A stretch of DNA of 64,000 nt from positions 124,001 through 188,000 of the forward strand of contig NZ_NJAG01000007.1 in NCBI RefSeq assembly GCF_002872335.1, given 5' to 3'. Of this stretch, positions 1 through 10,117 are shown piece by piece (the stretch's first letter is position 1; every line of letters begins with the position of its first letter). The notes under the pieces were generated by a model, which worked only from the letters and a program-made list of their open reading frames with translations, was not told the DNA's origin and did no database searches. Source of the stretch: Siphonobacter sp. BAB-5405 (GTDB taxonomy: Bacteria > Bacteroidota > Bacteroidia > Cytophagales > Spirosomataceae). Made by a program: the position numbers and the translations under genes.

Positions 1-1
1 C

Positions 2-2359
2 AACTTCGTTCCCAGTGGTTCTTCCGTTACCGGCACACCTTCCAGCGTTAGCCGCGATTCTCTGGCCCGGGTTTCTAACTACCTGCGGGAGAAATTCAAT
101 TACAACACGGGTTCGTACGAAAACTTCCCCAACTTCGTTAATAAGAACTCCAAAATTCTGGCCCGCATTGACTGGAACATTAACACCAAGCACAAGCTGA
201 CGGTTAAGTATAGTGACTTCAATGGAACAGACGGACAAGCTCTGAACGGAAGTAGTGTACCGAACGGCGGAATTAATCGTGGTGTAAACCCGCTGCTGCC
301 AAATGGCTTGACTCGTCTGCCGAACAACCGCTTCAGTACGCGTTCGATGTCTTTCGAAAACTCGAACTACGGCTTTGAAAACACGGTTCGTTCCGGTACT
401 GCTGAATTGAACAGTACGATCAACAGCAACATGTCTAACCAGATCATTGTAACGGCTACCAAAACCAATACGGTTCGTACCTTCAATGGCGGCGTATTCC
501 CAACCATCGACATTTTGGATGGTAGAGGTCAAAACCAGATTTCTGCGGGTATGGACCCCTTTACCCAGAATAACCGGGTTGTAAACGATGTGTACAGCGT
601 GATTGATAACTTCACCTATACGCTCAACAAGCATACCATTACGGCCGGTGCTTCGTACGAGTACCAACGCGTAGGTAACATGTTCATGGCTCCTTCGAAT
701 GGTTACTACATCTTCAACAGCATCAGTGATCTGGTGAACGATCGGGCTCCCATCTATTATGCCCACACCTATTCTTTGGTTCCTGGACAGAAAGAAGTAT
801 TCTCGGCTGATTTGAAGATTGGTTTGCTGGGTATCTACGCTCAGGATGAATTTGCCATCAATCCTAACTTCACGCTGACGGCTGGTTTACGGGTCGATAA
901 GCCTTTCTATCTGGATCAAGCTTTGTTGAATCCGGCAGCCAACAACGTACAGTTCTTTGCTAAAGATGGTGTTTCTAAAGTAAACTATCAGACCGATTAC
1001 CCCAACTCAGACTGGTATTTTTCTCCCCGCGTAGGCTTCAAGTATACCACGGGTAAAAACAATTCCTGGACGCTTCGTGGCGGTACCGGTTTATTTACGG
1101 GCCGTTTCCCGCTGGTATGGCTGACGAACATTCCTTCGAACTCGGGTATGTACCAATTCGGAGGTAGCATTACGAACCCCGCTACGCTCGCAAACATTCG
1201 CCTGAACGCGAATCCCGATACCTACGCTAATTTATTCCCTCAGCAAGCGGGCACGGCACTTCCTAACGACGTAGTATTTGCGGATAAAAACTGGAAGTTC
1301 CCCCAAGTATGGCGAAGCAACCTGGGTATTGATAAAAACCTGGGTAATGGCTGGAAAGTAACCGGAGAATTCCTGTACACGAAAGACGTAAACGCCATTC
1401 GGATGCGGAACGCCAACCTCGTAGCTCCTACGGGTACGCTGGCGGGTCCTGACAATCGCGAAGTCATTACGGGTTCGAACCGTTTGAACACCAATACGTC
1501 TTCGGCCATTGTACTGGAAAATACGTCGAAAGGTTACGGTTACTCCCTCACGGGTCAGATCAGCAAGGCGTACAATAATGGCCTGTATGGTTCATTAGCG
1601 TATACTTATACGGATGCCAAAGACGTAACGGCTAACCCTGGCAACCGGGCCTCCTCCGTGTGGAATGCAAACCCGAACGTTGGAACTTCGAACAGTCTGG
1701 AACTGGGTTACTCGCAGTACATGGTGCCTCACCGTATTGTAGGTACCCTCTCCTACCGCAAAGAATACATCAAACACGCCGCTACGACGCTTACGTTGTT
1801 CTTTGAAGCAGCTTCACAAGGTAACTTCAGCTACGTATACAACGGTGACATCAATGGTGACGGTAACAACACGACTGACCTGATGTACATTCCCCGCGAT
1901 CCTTCTGAGATCACGTTTGTAGCTTCCGGTACGGGTGCCAATGCAATCTCAGCTGAAGATCAGTCGGCGGCATTCTTCCGCTTCCTGGAGCAGGATAATT
2001 ACCTGAGCAAGAACAAAGGCAAATACGCCGAACGGAACGCTGCTCGTCTGCCCTTCTACTACCAAGTGGACCTGAAACTGTTACAGGATTTCTTCATCAA
2101 CGTAGGCAAGAAGCGTCACACGTTACAGTTTAGTGCTGATATGTTGAACGTACTGAACTTCCTAAACAAAAACTGGGGCGTACGTCAACTGTATCAATTA
2201 AACAATCCTCTGATTTACCGGGGACTGGATCGTACGACGCAACGTCCGACGTTCAACTTCGCTCAGGTGAGTGGTGGTTTCCCAACGTCTAACTTTACCC
2301 CTAACCTGACGACTTCCAGCACCTGGAGTCTGCAATTAGGCGTACGTTACCTGTTCTAG
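2..2359 (+). CDS. TonB-dependent receptor, Oar-like (5' end outside window)
   Basis: This is an outer-membrane TonB-dependent beta-barrel of the Oar-like group. The reading frame is open from base 2, so the N-terminus, plug and any CarboxypepD-reg-like domain lie to the left of the window. About 785 residues are visible. They include the acidic loop DINGDGNN seen in this group, and the protein ends in a terminal aromatic beta-signal (GVRYLF). It is clearly paralogous to the next gene: both carry FPTIDIL, a DPF(T)xNN segment and a YAERN motif near the C-terminus. A strong terminator follows directly. The substrate cannot be read from the sequence; the family takes up ligands or takes part in secretion, powered by TonB. 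Confidence 0.9.
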   Translation, partial: NFVPSGSSVTGTPSSVSRDSLARVSNYLREKFNYNTGSYENFPNFVNKNSKILARIDWNINTKHKLTVKYSDFNGTDGQALNGSSVPNGGINRGVNPLLPNGLTRLPNNRFSTRSMSFENSNYGFENTVRSGTAELNSTINSNMSNQIIVTATKTNTVRTFNGGVFPTIDILDGRGQNQISAGMDPFTQNNRVVNDVYSVIDNFTYTLNKHTITAGASYEYQRVGNMFMAPSNGYYIFNSISDLVNDRAPIYYAHTYSLVPGQKEVFSADLKIGLLGIYAQDEFAINPNFTLTAGLRVDKPFYLDQALLNPAANNVQFFAKDGVSKVNYQTDYPNSDWYFSPRVGFKYTTGKNNSWTLRGGTGLFTGRFPLVWLTNIPSNSGMYQFGGSITNPATLANIRLNANPDTYANLFPQQAGTALPNDVVFADKNWKFPQVWRSNLGIDKNLGNGWKVTGEFLYTKDVNAIRMRNANLVAPTGTLAGPDNREVITGSNRLNTNTSSAIVLENTSKGYGYSLTGQISKAYNNGLYGSLAYTYTDAKDVTANPGNRASSVWNANPNVGTSNSLELGYSQYMVPHRIVGTLSYRKEYIKHAATTLTLFFEAASQGNFSYVYNGDINGDGNNTTDLMYIPRDPSEITFVASGTGANAISAEDQSAAFFRFLEQDNYLSKNKGKYAERNAARLPFYYQVDLKLLQDFFINVGKKRHTLQFSADMLNVLNFLNKNWGVRQLYQLNNPLIYRGLDRTTQRPTFNFAQVSGGFPTSNFTPNLTTSSTWSLQLGVRYLF

Positions 2360-2381
2360 TGCATTTTAAATAGAAGTATAA

Positions 2382-2422
2382 AACCTGGCAGTCTGAGTTC
2401 ATATTCTGCCAGGTTTTTTTTT
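2382..2422 (+). terminator. Rho-independent terminator after TonB receptor 1
   Basis: A perfect 10-bp stem, AACCTGGCAG against CTGCCAGGTT, is followed by a run of nine T. It separates the two paralogous receptors, so they are probably transcribed separately. Confidence 0.85.
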
Positions 2423-2580
2423 AATGAGCAGCCCACTTCATCAGCATATCCCCAATTAACTCCTTAATTCCAAATCAAACTCTTGTGAAAACATTTTTAA
2501 AAAAAAATCCAGAAAGACACTCGCGTGTTTAGGACTTTTTTTTAGCTACTCTGTGTGGGTTTAATCAGGTTCAGGCTCAG

Positions 2581-5500
2581 GTGACGTCGTCAACTGTCAC
2601 CGGAGTCGTGGTTGACAACAAAGGTGAAGCACTACCCGGTGCTACGGTGGTAGCGATTCACGAACCTTCGGGTAGCCGCTACGGAACCACCACGAACGCG
2701 TCGGGCCGTTATACGTTGATTGGTGTCCGCGTAGGTGGGCCTTTCCGCATTACTGCTACTTTCGTTGGCTTTCAGGAACAGGCCAAAACGGACATTTACA
2801 CCAGCCTGGGAACTTCCGCTGACGTAAACTTCCAATTATCGGATGCTTCTTCTCAGCTTTCTGAAGTAGTCGTAACCGGTAATCAGAATGGCGTGTTCAG
2901 TTCAAACCGCACCGGAGCGGCAGCTTCCTACGGTCGCGAAACGATCAATACTATCCCTACCCTGGGTCGTACGATCAATGACATTACCAAGTACAATGCC
3001 TATGGTAATGGTCAATCCTTCGGCGGTCAGGATGCCCGTTTCAACAACATTACTATTGACGGTTCCGTATTCAACAATGGCTTTGGTTTAGGTTCTTCAG
3101 CTTCAGCCGGTGGACGTACGGGTACTACGGCCGTTTCACTCGACGCTCTGGATCAGGTACAATTGAACGTAGCTCCTTTCGACGTTCGTCAGACGGGCTT
3201 CTCTGGTGCTAGTATTAACGCCGTGACGCGTTCGGGTACCAATGAAGTTTCGGGTTCGGTGTACTATCTGTTCCGTAACTCGGATATGGCCGGTAAGAAA
3301 GCCGATGGCCGCGAATTACCCCCAGTAACGATCAACAACAATACGTTTGGTTTCCGGATTGGTGGCCCGATCATTAAAAACAAACTGTTCTTCTTCGCCA
3401 ATATGGAACGCTACACTAGCAGTGTTCCCGCCCTGGATTGGGTAGCCAATCGTCCGGGTGCTACGGGTAACGTATCCCGTACCACAGCGGCGGATCTGGA
3501 AGACCTGAAGCAGTTCATGGCCACTAACTTCAACTTTGATCTGGGTGCGATTGATAACTTCAACAACCAAATCAAAAGTACCAAAGGGCTGCTTCGCCTG
3601 GACTATAACATCAACGATAACCACAAATTATCGGTCCGTTACTCACAGCACGATTCACAATCGGAACAAGCGATCAGCAATAGCTACAGTAGTGGTACGG
3701 CAGGTGCCGAAAACCGTACGGGTTACGCAACGGGTGCTTACAACGGTGGTTTAGCTCTTTCTGCCCAGAATACAGGCTACAAAATTGCGGATAACACGCG
3801 TTCGGTTGCAGCGGAATTAAGCTCTACGTTTAACGGGCAGTTTGCGAACCGCTTAACGGCTACGTACAATAAGCAAATTGAAGATCGTACCTATAGAACT
3901 GGACTTTTCCCAACCATTGATATTCTGAAAGATAACTCTACCTACACATCCGTAGGTTTTGATCCGTTTACCCCCAACAACAAACTGAACTATTCAACGC
4001 TAAACATTACGAATAACTTCAGCTACTTTGCCGGTAAGCACACGTTAACTTTCGGTTTAGCCTACGAGCATTTTACGTCTAACAACGTATTCTTTCCCGC
4101 TTCCAACGGCGTATACGTGTATAACTCGATTGAAGACTTCAAAACGGCGGCTTTAGCTTACCTGGCTAATCCTAATGCAACGACCTCGCCCGTAAGCGTT
4201 AACAAATTCAATTATCGCTACTCGTTATTACCCGGAGGAGCCGAGCCTTTGCAAACGTTGAAGAGAGCTACGTATAGTGCTTATGTGCAGGATGAGTTTC
4301 AGGTAAACCCCAACTTCAAGCTGACGGCCGGCGTACGAGCGGACATTTTTGCTTACGATAAAGCGACGGCCCGAAATTTCTACAACCCGGTTTTGACGGA
4401 AGATTTAGCGGGTAAATTCCACGATGAAAACAATAACCCTTATACGGTTAACACGGGCGTATTTCCTAAACCTCGTCTGTTGATTTCTCCCCGGATTGGT
4501 TTTAACTGGGATGTAAAAGGAGATAAGATGACTCAGGTACGCGGCGGTAGTGGCTTCTTCGTTTCCCGTATTCCAGAAGTATTGGTATCTAATCAATTGG
4601 GCAACAATGGAATCAATACGGTATTGATTACCCGGGAACGCACGGATAATAATCCGAACAACATTCCTTTCACACTAGACCCAAGCCGATTTATTCCAGC
4701 GGAAACGGACATCAGAAAATTGAGCCCGTATACGGTAAATGCTACGGATCCCAATCTGAAGTACCCACTGGTCTGGAAAACGAACCTGGCCATAGATCAA
4801 CGTTTACCCTGGGGTCTGATCGGAACCTTGGAAGTCATCTATAACAAAACTCTTCAGGGCCTTCGGTACATTGATGCCAACTTAAAGACGCCCGATCGTA
4901 ATTTCGCTGGCCCAGACACCCGGGATCGATACCCGTCTGCTCGTTTCGTTAACGCTCCTGTAACTAGCACATTCGTCATTAAAAACACGAATAAAGGTGA
5001 GGCCTATACGCTGACGGCTAAGTTAGAAAAGCCTGTTTCTAAAGGTTTCGGCGGTATGCTCGCCTACACCTACGGCCAAGCAAGGGATTTACAATCGGTT
5101 GGCAGTACGGTTCAGGCTAATATTCCTGCCATAAACGGTCAGAACTACCTGGGTGTATCTTACGCCGATAACGATTTGCGTCACCGAATCATTGGTTATG
5201 CGAACTACCGAATCAATTACGGAGGTGCTTTGGGTGGCTCCACTACGTTCACGTTAGGTATGACTTCTGCTAGCGGAAGCAAAATTTCCTACACGTACAG
5301 CGGTGACTTAAATGGTGACGGTCAGCGAAACAACGAGTTGATTTACGTTCCAACCGATGCTTCACAAATCAGTTTTGTTCCGCTTACCGTTGGCACGGGT
5401 ACCAATGCTCGGGTCTACACGGCTGCGGAGCAACAAGCTGCCTTTGAAGCGTATATTAACAACAACAAATACCTAAAAACGCGTCGAGGCAATTACGCCG

Positions 5501-5847
5501 AACGTAACGGTGGCCAATTCCCCTGGCTGACTCGTTTTGACTTTACGGTTATTCAGGAATTTTACATTCTAACGGGAGCAAAACAAAAGCGTAATACGAT
5601 CCAGTTACGGGCGGATATTCTCAACGTAGGTAACCTGTTGAATAACAAATGGGGTGTGGGATACGTCTCTACTTCGGCTAACCCATTAGCTTATGCGTCT
5701 ACGAATGCTGAAGGTGTCCCTAGCTATCGATTTGGCACGCAAAACATCAACGGCCAAACGATTCTGCTGAAAGATTCTTTCGTAAAATCGGTGACCCTTG
5801 ACAATGTATGGCAGGCACAAATTGGCCTGCGTTACATCTTCAATTAA
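2581..5847 (+). CDS. TonB-dependent receptor, Oar-like, with disrupted signal peptide
   Basis: This is a 1088-residue Oar-like TonB-dependent receptor. It starts with a CarboxypepD-reg-like beta-sandwich ([18 protein letters not shown], residues 5-85), followed by the plug and barrel, and ends GLRYIFN. GTG at 2581 is only a nominal start: codons just upstream (from 2542) read [13 protein letters not shown], a typical end of a signal peptide. The expected start is GTG 2485 (KTFLKK...), in the same frame, but a TAG at 2530 interrupts it. Two compensating one-base slips, in the A9 run (2499-2507) and the T8 run (2536-2543), would restore a normal leader. The gene is therefore either mis-sequenced, phase variable or slippage-dependent. 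It is a tandem paralogue of the gene before it. Confidence 0.85.
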   Translation: MTSSTVTGVVVDNKGEALPGATVVAIHEPSGSRYGTTTNASGRYTLIGVRVGGPFRITATFVGFQEQAKTDIYTSLGTSADVNFQLSDASSQLSEVVVTGNQNGVFSSNRTGAAASYGRETINTIPTLGRTINDITKYNAYGNGQSFGGQDARFNNITIDGSVFNNGFGLGSSASAGGRTGTTAVSLDALDQVQLNVAPFDVRQTGFSGASINAVTRSGTNEVSGSVYYLFRNSDMAGKKADGRELPPVTINNNTFGFRIGGPIIKNKLFFFANMERYTSSVPALDWVANRPGATGNVSRTTAADLEDLKQFMATNFNFDLGAIDNFNNQIKSTKGLLRLDYNINDNHKLSVRYSQHDSQSEQAISNSYSSGTAGAENRTGYATGAYNGGLALSAQNTGYKIADNTRSVAAELSSTFNGQFANRLTATYNKQIEDRTYRTGLFPTIDILKDNSTYTSVGFDPFTPNNKLNYSTLNITNNFSYFAGKHTLTFGLAYEHFTSNNVFFPASNGVYVYNSIEDFKTAALAYLANPNATTSPVSVNKFNYRYSLLPGGAEPLQTLKRATYSAYVQDEFQVNPNFKLTAGVRADIFAYDKATARNFYNPVLTEDLAGKFHDENNNPYTVNTGVFPKPRLLISPRIGFNWDVKGDKMTQVRGGSGFFVSRIPEVLVSNQLGNNGINTVLITRERTDNNPNNIPFTLDPSRFIPAETDIRKLSPYTVNATDPNLKYPLVWKTNLAIDQRLPWGLIGTLEVIYNKTLQGLRYIDANLKTPDRNFAGPDTRDRYPSARFVNAPVTSTFVIKNTNKGEAYTLTAKLEKPVSKGFGGMLAYTYGQARDLQSVGSTVQANIPAINGQNYLGVSYADNDLRHRIIGYANYRINYGGALGGSTTFTLGMTSASGSKISYTYSGDLNGDGQRNNELIYVPTDASQISFVPLTVGTGTNARVYTAAEQQAAFEAYINNNKYLKTRRGNYAERNGGQFPWLTRFDFTVIQEFYILTGAKQKRNTIQLRADILNVGNLLNNKWGVGYVSTSANPLAYASTNAEGVPSYRFGTQNINGQTILLKDSFVKSVTLDNVWQAQIGLRYIFN

Positions 5848-5869
5848 TCCTTGAAGAAAGGTAGTACCA

Positions 5870-5907
5870 AAAAGACCCCGGCTGGTTTCAGCCGGGGTCT
5901 TTTTTTG
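5870..5907 (+). terminator. Rho-independent terminator after TonB receptor 2
   Basis: A 13-bp stem, AAGACCCCGGCTG against CAGCCGGGGTCTT, with a four-base loop (GTTT), runs into a T7 tract. Confidence 0.9.
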
Positions 5908-6066
5908 TTTGAATTGGGTTTGATTGGGTTTAACGTTTGATAGGCGTTTGAAGTTTGAGTTAGTTTCAAGTGTAGGATGTGTTTGAAGTTTGACTATCGA
6001 AACTTGTCAAACCTTATACCTGATCAACCTCAAACATTTTCAAACGTTACACTTCCTCAAACACCA
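5908..6066. repeat. Self-complementary GTTTGA/TCAAAC low-complexity element
   Basis: The left half of this gap carries many forward GTTTGA words and the right half many TCAAAC words. The whole gap can therefore snap back on itself imperfectly. The same architecture recurs at 15735-15840 and 29565-29768. No reading frame is apparent. Confidence 0.5.
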
Positions 6067-6070
6067 TTCT

Positions 6071-7012
6071 CTAACTCAAATACACCTGGTAATTCATCTG
6101 GTACGTTTCTTCGGGCTGTAGTTCGTACAGGCCTTCGCCGTTGTTGAAGGCGTTCACATTCGCCGTCAACGGTTCCATCGCTACGCGTTGCCGATCCGGG
6201 AAGGTATAGACCACTTGGTAATTTACTTTCCCCTCCCCTCTCGTGTATTCCAGGTTTAGCGTCACGCCTTGTTTGGCGGATACCAGCTGCGTTAGGTAAC
6301 CGGCTTCGTTGAGCTGATAGATGGCATCCAGCGAGCGGTTTTTCAGTTTATAGCCTTCCGTGGCATCAAAGGGTTCGCTACCAGCGGGCATCATGAATGC
6401 ATCATCCAGGTGGATTTGCCGGGCCGCCGGGAAATAGATCGTCCAGTCATCCACTGTACCGCCGGGTAGCTGAAAGTACGGATGCCAGCCCAGAGCCACG
6501 GGCATGGTTTCGCCACCCGTATTCACGGCCTGCGGCATAATATCCAGTTTTCCGGTACTCAGCAGCTCGTAGCGGATTTCGAACCGGAACGGAAAGGGGT
6601 AACCCTCGTAACTGCCGTCGTGTTCGTACCGCAGGCGAATCCCCGCTGCCGAAACGGAGGTCCATTCTTCGACGACTTCAAAATTTTCGTGATGGACAAT
6701 TCCGTGGATGGCCGCCTGCTTTTCGGGTTCGTTGATCGGTAACTGATAGGATTCGCCCCGGTAGGTATAGTGTCCGTCTTTGATTCGACTGGGCCAGGGA
6801 AACAGAAAGGCACTCGCATATTTAGGATTTGCCCCAAAGGCTTCCGCGTCGGCGGGCGTATCAATAACCGTAAACGATTCGCCTTCCTTGGTAAGCGTCA
6901 ACTGACGAATGATTCCACCGAGCTCGGGCAAAATGTGTACTTCATCACCGGTAATCGGGTTTTTCAAAATGTACGACTGATAGGAGCCGTACGTGGAGGT
7001 AAGGATATTCAT
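6071..7012 (-). CDS. Aldose 1-epimerase family protein
   Basis: A cytosolic protein of 313 residues from the galactose-mutarotase-like superfamily, which interconverts alpha and beta anomers of free or phosphorylated hexoses. The family pattern is visible: the early GDEVHILPELGGIIRQL strand, a central AAIHGIVHHENF with the conserved His pair, and ALGWHPYFQLPGG with the second catalytic His region. I chose ATG 7012 over the longer upstream start because the MNILTSTYGSYQ... N-terminus matches the family. It is monocistronic and convergent with the receptor gene. The exact sugar is unknown. Confidence 0.85.
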   Translation of the reverse strand: MNILTSTYGSYQSYILKNPITGDEVHILPELGGIIRQLTLTKEGESFTVIDTPADAEAFGANPKYASAFLFPWPSRIKDGHYTYRGESYQLPINEPEKQAAIHGIVHHENFEVVEEWTSVSAAGIRLRYEHDGSYEGYPFPFRFEIRYELLSTGKLDIMPQAVNTGGETMPVALGWHPYFQLPGGTVDDWTIYFPAARQIHLDDAFMMPAGSEPFDATEGYKLKNRSLDAIYQLNEAGYLTQLVSAKQGVTLNLEYTRGEGKVNYQVVYTFPDRQRVAMEPLTANVNAFNNGEGLYELQPEETYQMNYQVYLS

Positions 7013-7101
7013 AACCCTGTTCAGGCAAAAATAAACTGGCTCTTCACCAGCCATGACAATAGGTGAGAAAAATCAAAAGCCAGTCGAAACTGGCTTCTGG
7101 C

Positions 7102-7851
7102 TTATAAACTTAGTAATTCTTTGAATCGAATGGCCTGACGGCGGGAAATTTCGATCTTTTCGGGCTTGTCGCCGGGGCTGCGTAAAGTAGCCAGCAGCCC
7201 GCCCGAGAACCAGGGTTCGATCTTATCGATGTAATTAAGATTGATGATGTGCTTGCGATTAGCCCGGAAGTAAATCTTGCTGTCCAGACGGTCCTCCAGA
7301 GCATTCAGGGATTTCAGTACCAGCGGCTTTTGGTCGTCGAAGTGCAGGCGAACGTAGTTGCCCATACTTTCAAACAAACGCACCTTACCCAGTTTCACAA
7401 ACCAGCACTTTTCACCATCCTTGATAAAAATCTGATCGTTTTCCGACAGGGCTTTGATCGTACCATCCACCCGGCCTTTTTCATCCATTTCGTGATGGTG
7501 GATTTCTTCTTCCGCCCGTTGAATGGCTTCCGTCAGACGCGACAGCTCCACGGGTTTCATCAGGTAATCCAGAGCGTTCTGTTCAAAAGCCTTGATGGCG
7601 TATTCGTCGTAAGCGGTCGTAAAGATCACTTCGGGGACATCGCCTTCCAGACTTTGCAACAATTCAAAGCCATTTTTACCCGGCATCTGGATATCCAGAA
7701 ACAGCAGGTCCGGCTTGAGTTCATCAATCAGCTGAATGGCCTCATCGGCATTGGCGGCTTCGCCCGCAATATGAACTTTGGGGAAATTTTCCAGTAAGCG
7801 TTTGAGTTCATTACGAGCCAATCGTTCATCGTCGACAATGAGTGCTTTCAT
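7102..7851 (-). CDS. LytTR-family response regulator
   Basis: A 249-residue transcriptional regulator. It has an N-terminal receiver domain (VDDE near residue 7, phospho-acceptor Asp53 in FLDIQMPG, switch Thr in FTTAYDEYA, Lys in LMKPVE) and a C-terminal LytTR DNA-binding domain (about 145-245, with the typical FRANRKHIINLNYI segment). It lies downstream of the LytS-like kinase gene on the same strand with a 78-base gap, so the pair is a classical two-component system. Targets cannot be read from the sequence. Confidence 0.93.
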   Translation of the reverse strand: MKALIVDDERLARNELKRLLENFPKVHIAGEAANADEAIQLIDELKPDLLFLDIQMPGKNGFELLQSLEGDVPEVIFTTAYDEYAIKAFEQNALDYLMKPVELSRLTEAIQRAEEEIHHHEMDEKGRVDGTIKALSENDQIFIKDGEKCWFVKLGKVRLFESMGNYVRLHFDDQKPLVLKSLNALEDRLDSKIYFRANRKHIINLNYIDKIEPWFSGGLLATLRSPGDKPEKIEISRRQAIRFKELLSL

Positions 7852-7929
7852 ATTCGATTTCGGTTGAGTACAGGGAGCTAGTAGCGGCGAGTAGCCGCTG
7901 GGTAGTTATATGTTGTAAGGAGTTTACTA

Positions 7930-8994
7930 TTAGACGTTCACCACGACGGGTGCTTCTTTCGGCTTGGGATTTTCCATAGGAATCATGATCTCCGCACAAA
8001 CCACATCTTTAGCCGACTGGTAGATCTTGAATTCTGCTTCTTCGCCAAAGAGAAGTTTCAGGCGGCGTTCCGTATTTTTCAACCCAAATCCGCCCGATTC
8101 GGTATCCTGCAAAATGCCCGTATTCGAAATCCGAATGTCCAGTCTATTCTGTTGTAATCGCGTTTCGATACTCACAAAGCCGCCCTTGATAGGTTTAGAA
8201 ACCCCATGTTTGATGGCATTTTCAACCAGCGTCTGCAGCATCATGGGTGGTACCAGACAATTGATCGTTTCGGGGTAAACGTTCCGGCGTACTTCGAGTC
8301 GTTCTTCGTACCGAATCTTTTCCAGAGCCAGATAATCGTCTACGGTACGCATTTCTTCGCCCAGCGTAACGGTCTGACGACGGTCGGCCAGCAGACTACT
8401 CCGCAGGATATTCGACAATTGTGTAATGCCTTTCTGAGCCCGGTCGGGGTCTTCCAGAATCAACGCCCGAATGCTATTGAGGGCATTGAACATGAAGTGC
8501 GGATTGAGCTGAGCCCGCAGTACCTTAGCTTCGGTCTCCTTCGCCAGCGACTCCAGTTTGACCTTTTCTACGGCAATTTCCCGCGTACTTTCCAGGTATT
8601 TGAAGACATGATACAGAATCAGCCAGATCAGCATGGGTTTTCCCCAGAAAAAGAGAAAGCTCAAAAAATGCCCACTCGGCGATTCCAGATCGGTCGTAAA
8701 CACATCGAATGGGATGTTTAGAGCCGTCATGATACAGGCAAACAGAAAGGCCGTACACAGCACCTGCGGTAAGGCTTTGGGAGCATCCAGTACGTCGCGG
8801 TGGTGTTTTTTGACGTAACGACGGTACTGGTGCGTCAGAAAAATACTGAGAATAATATTGATGACGTAGTTAAGTACGAGCACCCAATTTTCGGTATCCT
8901 TGAATTCCAGCGAATACGTAAGCAGATCGTTGGATAGCCACAAAGGCCATCCGATCAGTTGGAATATCCAGTATGTTTTTTCTTTATCGTTCAT
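7930..8994 (-). CDS. LytS-type sensor histidine kinase
   Basis: A 354-residue membrane histidine kinase of the His_kinase (LytS/YehU) family. Four hydrophobic segments lie within residues 1-130. A short coiled coil (135-160) leads into the phospho-acceptor motif LNPHFMFNALNSI with His166. The HATPase part has the N-box VENAIKHG and a G-box GGFGLKNTERRL. There is no periplasmic ligand domain, so sensing is probably through the membrane segments. It should phosphorylate the LytTR regulator encoded next. Confidence 0.92.
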   Translation of the reverse strand: MNDKEKTYWIFQLIGWPLWLSNDLLTYSLEFKDTENWVLVLNYVINIILSIFLTHQYRRYVKKHHRDVLDAPKALPQVLCTAFLFACIMTALNIPFDVFTTDLESPSGHFLSFLFFWGKPMLIWLILYHVFKYLESTREIAVEKVKLESLAKETEAKVLRAQLNPHFMFNALNSIRALILEDPDRAQKGITQLSNILRSSLLADRRQTVTLGEEMRTVDDYLALEKIRYEERLEVRRNVYPETINCLVPPMMLQTLVENAIKHGVSKPIKGGFVSIETRLQQNRLDIRISNTGILQDTESGGFGLKNTERRLKLLFGEEAEFKIYQSAKDVVCAEIMIPMENPKPKEAPVVVNV

Positions 8995-9139
8995 AAGAAC
9001 TAGCTGGCGGTCGTTTGCTCGAAGATCTGTTCAGGGCCATGCCGTTTCCGAATATAGCCCGAACCACCGTACTCCCTTCTGTTTTTTAGGACTAGCGGGG
9101 AAATACGTAGATAAAACCGATAATTCAAGGGCCGAAGTT

Positions 9140-9808
9140 TTAAAATCCGGGTTCGAACGGTACGGGGACGAAACGAGCGAATAATTCCTCGCCGTACCAC
9201 TGCTGCTGTTCTTTTTGCCGCATGGCTTCTTTGTGATCAGCGGTATGGTACGCGAAGGCCTTCATAGCGTCCAGGCTTTCCCATACGCTGAAAGTCGCCT
9301 GCTGGAAGTACGGCACTTCGCCCATGCCAATGGAATAGATCAGGCCGGAAGCCTGCTCCAGTCGGGCGGCAGCCCGGTACGAGTTTCGCCAGAAAGCGGG
9401 CAAGGCCCTTAATTTAAGCGTAGCCCGGGTAATTACCGCAATCGGTCCGGTACCCTCCTCGGCGGGACTATCCGTCTGAAAAGGGTTCGAACCATTCCAG
9501 GCTCCGTGACTATGAATGGTTTCCATAGCAAATGTGCGAACGGTGGATGCCCGCTGCTGTACCTCCTGCCAGGAGGCAGCAGTAGTAAAAAAGTCCCTGG
9601 CCTGGCTTTCCGATTGCCAGACGGCCAGAAAGGCGTACCGCGAAAAGTCGGGTTTGAGACTGAAGACTTTCCCCTGCCCGGTGCCCATCCATTTGAAGAA
9701 TGTGAGTTCGGATAGTTGCCGTAGTTTGCGGGGCATGAGTCCCATCTGCTGAATGGCCCACCAGCGATGCTTCGGCGGGTAAGTCATGACGCAAAGAGTA
9801 ATGTACAT
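9140..9808 (-). CDS. CrtA-like (spheroidene monooxygenase family) protein
   Basis: A 222-residue cytosolic protein that resembles the spheroidene monooxygenase (CrtA) family, whose characterised members oxygenate carotenoids with a haem cofactor. Family-like features are the duplicated ferredoxin-like layout, RATLKLRALPAFWRNS, IGMGEVPYFQQATFSVWES and the terminal FAYHTADHKEA...WYGEELFARF block. No other carotenoid genes are nearby, so the substrate is uncertain; a general haem-dependent monooxygenase is the alternative. ATG 9808 is used; a Met 21 bases further in is possible. Confidence 0.65.
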   Translation of the reverse strand: MYITLCVMTYPPKHRWWAIQQMGLMPRKLRQLSELTFFKWMGTGQGKVFSLKPDFSRYAFLAVWQSESQARDFFTTAASWQEVQQRASTVRTFAMETIHSHGAWNGSNPFQTDSPAEEGTGPIAVITRATLKLRALPAFWRNSYRAAARLEQASGLIYSIGMGEVPYFQQATFSVWESLDAMKAFAYHTADHKEAMRQKEQQQWYGEELFARFVPVPFEPGF

Positions 9809-9895
9809 GGCAAGGGTGCTTTCTTCAAGAACTCGCAGCAGGCCCAGGTGTTTTGAACGGTCGGAGAATTTTTACGGCTCGCGAGCAAAAAAATA

Positions 9896-9941
9896 CCCCG
9901 CATTGCATACGGGGCTATTCATATTGAACCCCTCCGGGGTT
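9896..9941. repeat. 46-bp dispersed palindromic element, copy 1
   Basis: Two hairpins in a row: CCCCGCATTGCATACGGGG (9896-9914) and AACCCCTCCGGGGTT (9927-9941). A copy with the same length and spacing lies in opposite orientation at 14711-14756. It resembles REP-type elements. Confidence 0.7.
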
Positions 9942-9970
9942 AAGGTGTCTGGTTGAAGAGGCAGGAACTG

Positions 9971-10094
9971 GTGCAGGTTTCCAAACCTGTACCTGGCATG
10001 AGGCAGTTTCCAACTGCCGTATCAGGGGCATTACTTACGCAATGAAGGCAGGTAGCACTTGCCGTATTATGGGTACAGGTTTGGAAACCTGCAC
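9971..10094. repeat. 23-bp perfect inverted repeat in gene gap
   Basis: Bases 9971-9993 are an exact reverse complement of 10072-10094, and each arm is itself a near-palindrome (GGTTTCCAAACC). Two smaller palindromes, at about 10001-10017 and 10048-10063, sit between them. The 309-base gap 9809-10117 holds this and the element at 9896, and no gene. Confidence 0.75.
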
Positions 10095-10117
10095 CCGTGG
10101 TTTTACCCGTGTGCTAC

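Noticed and set aside
7249-7797. 182-codon frame antisense to the LytTR gene
   Set aside because: A shadow of a GC-rich gene; the opposite strand encodes clear receiver and LytTR domains.
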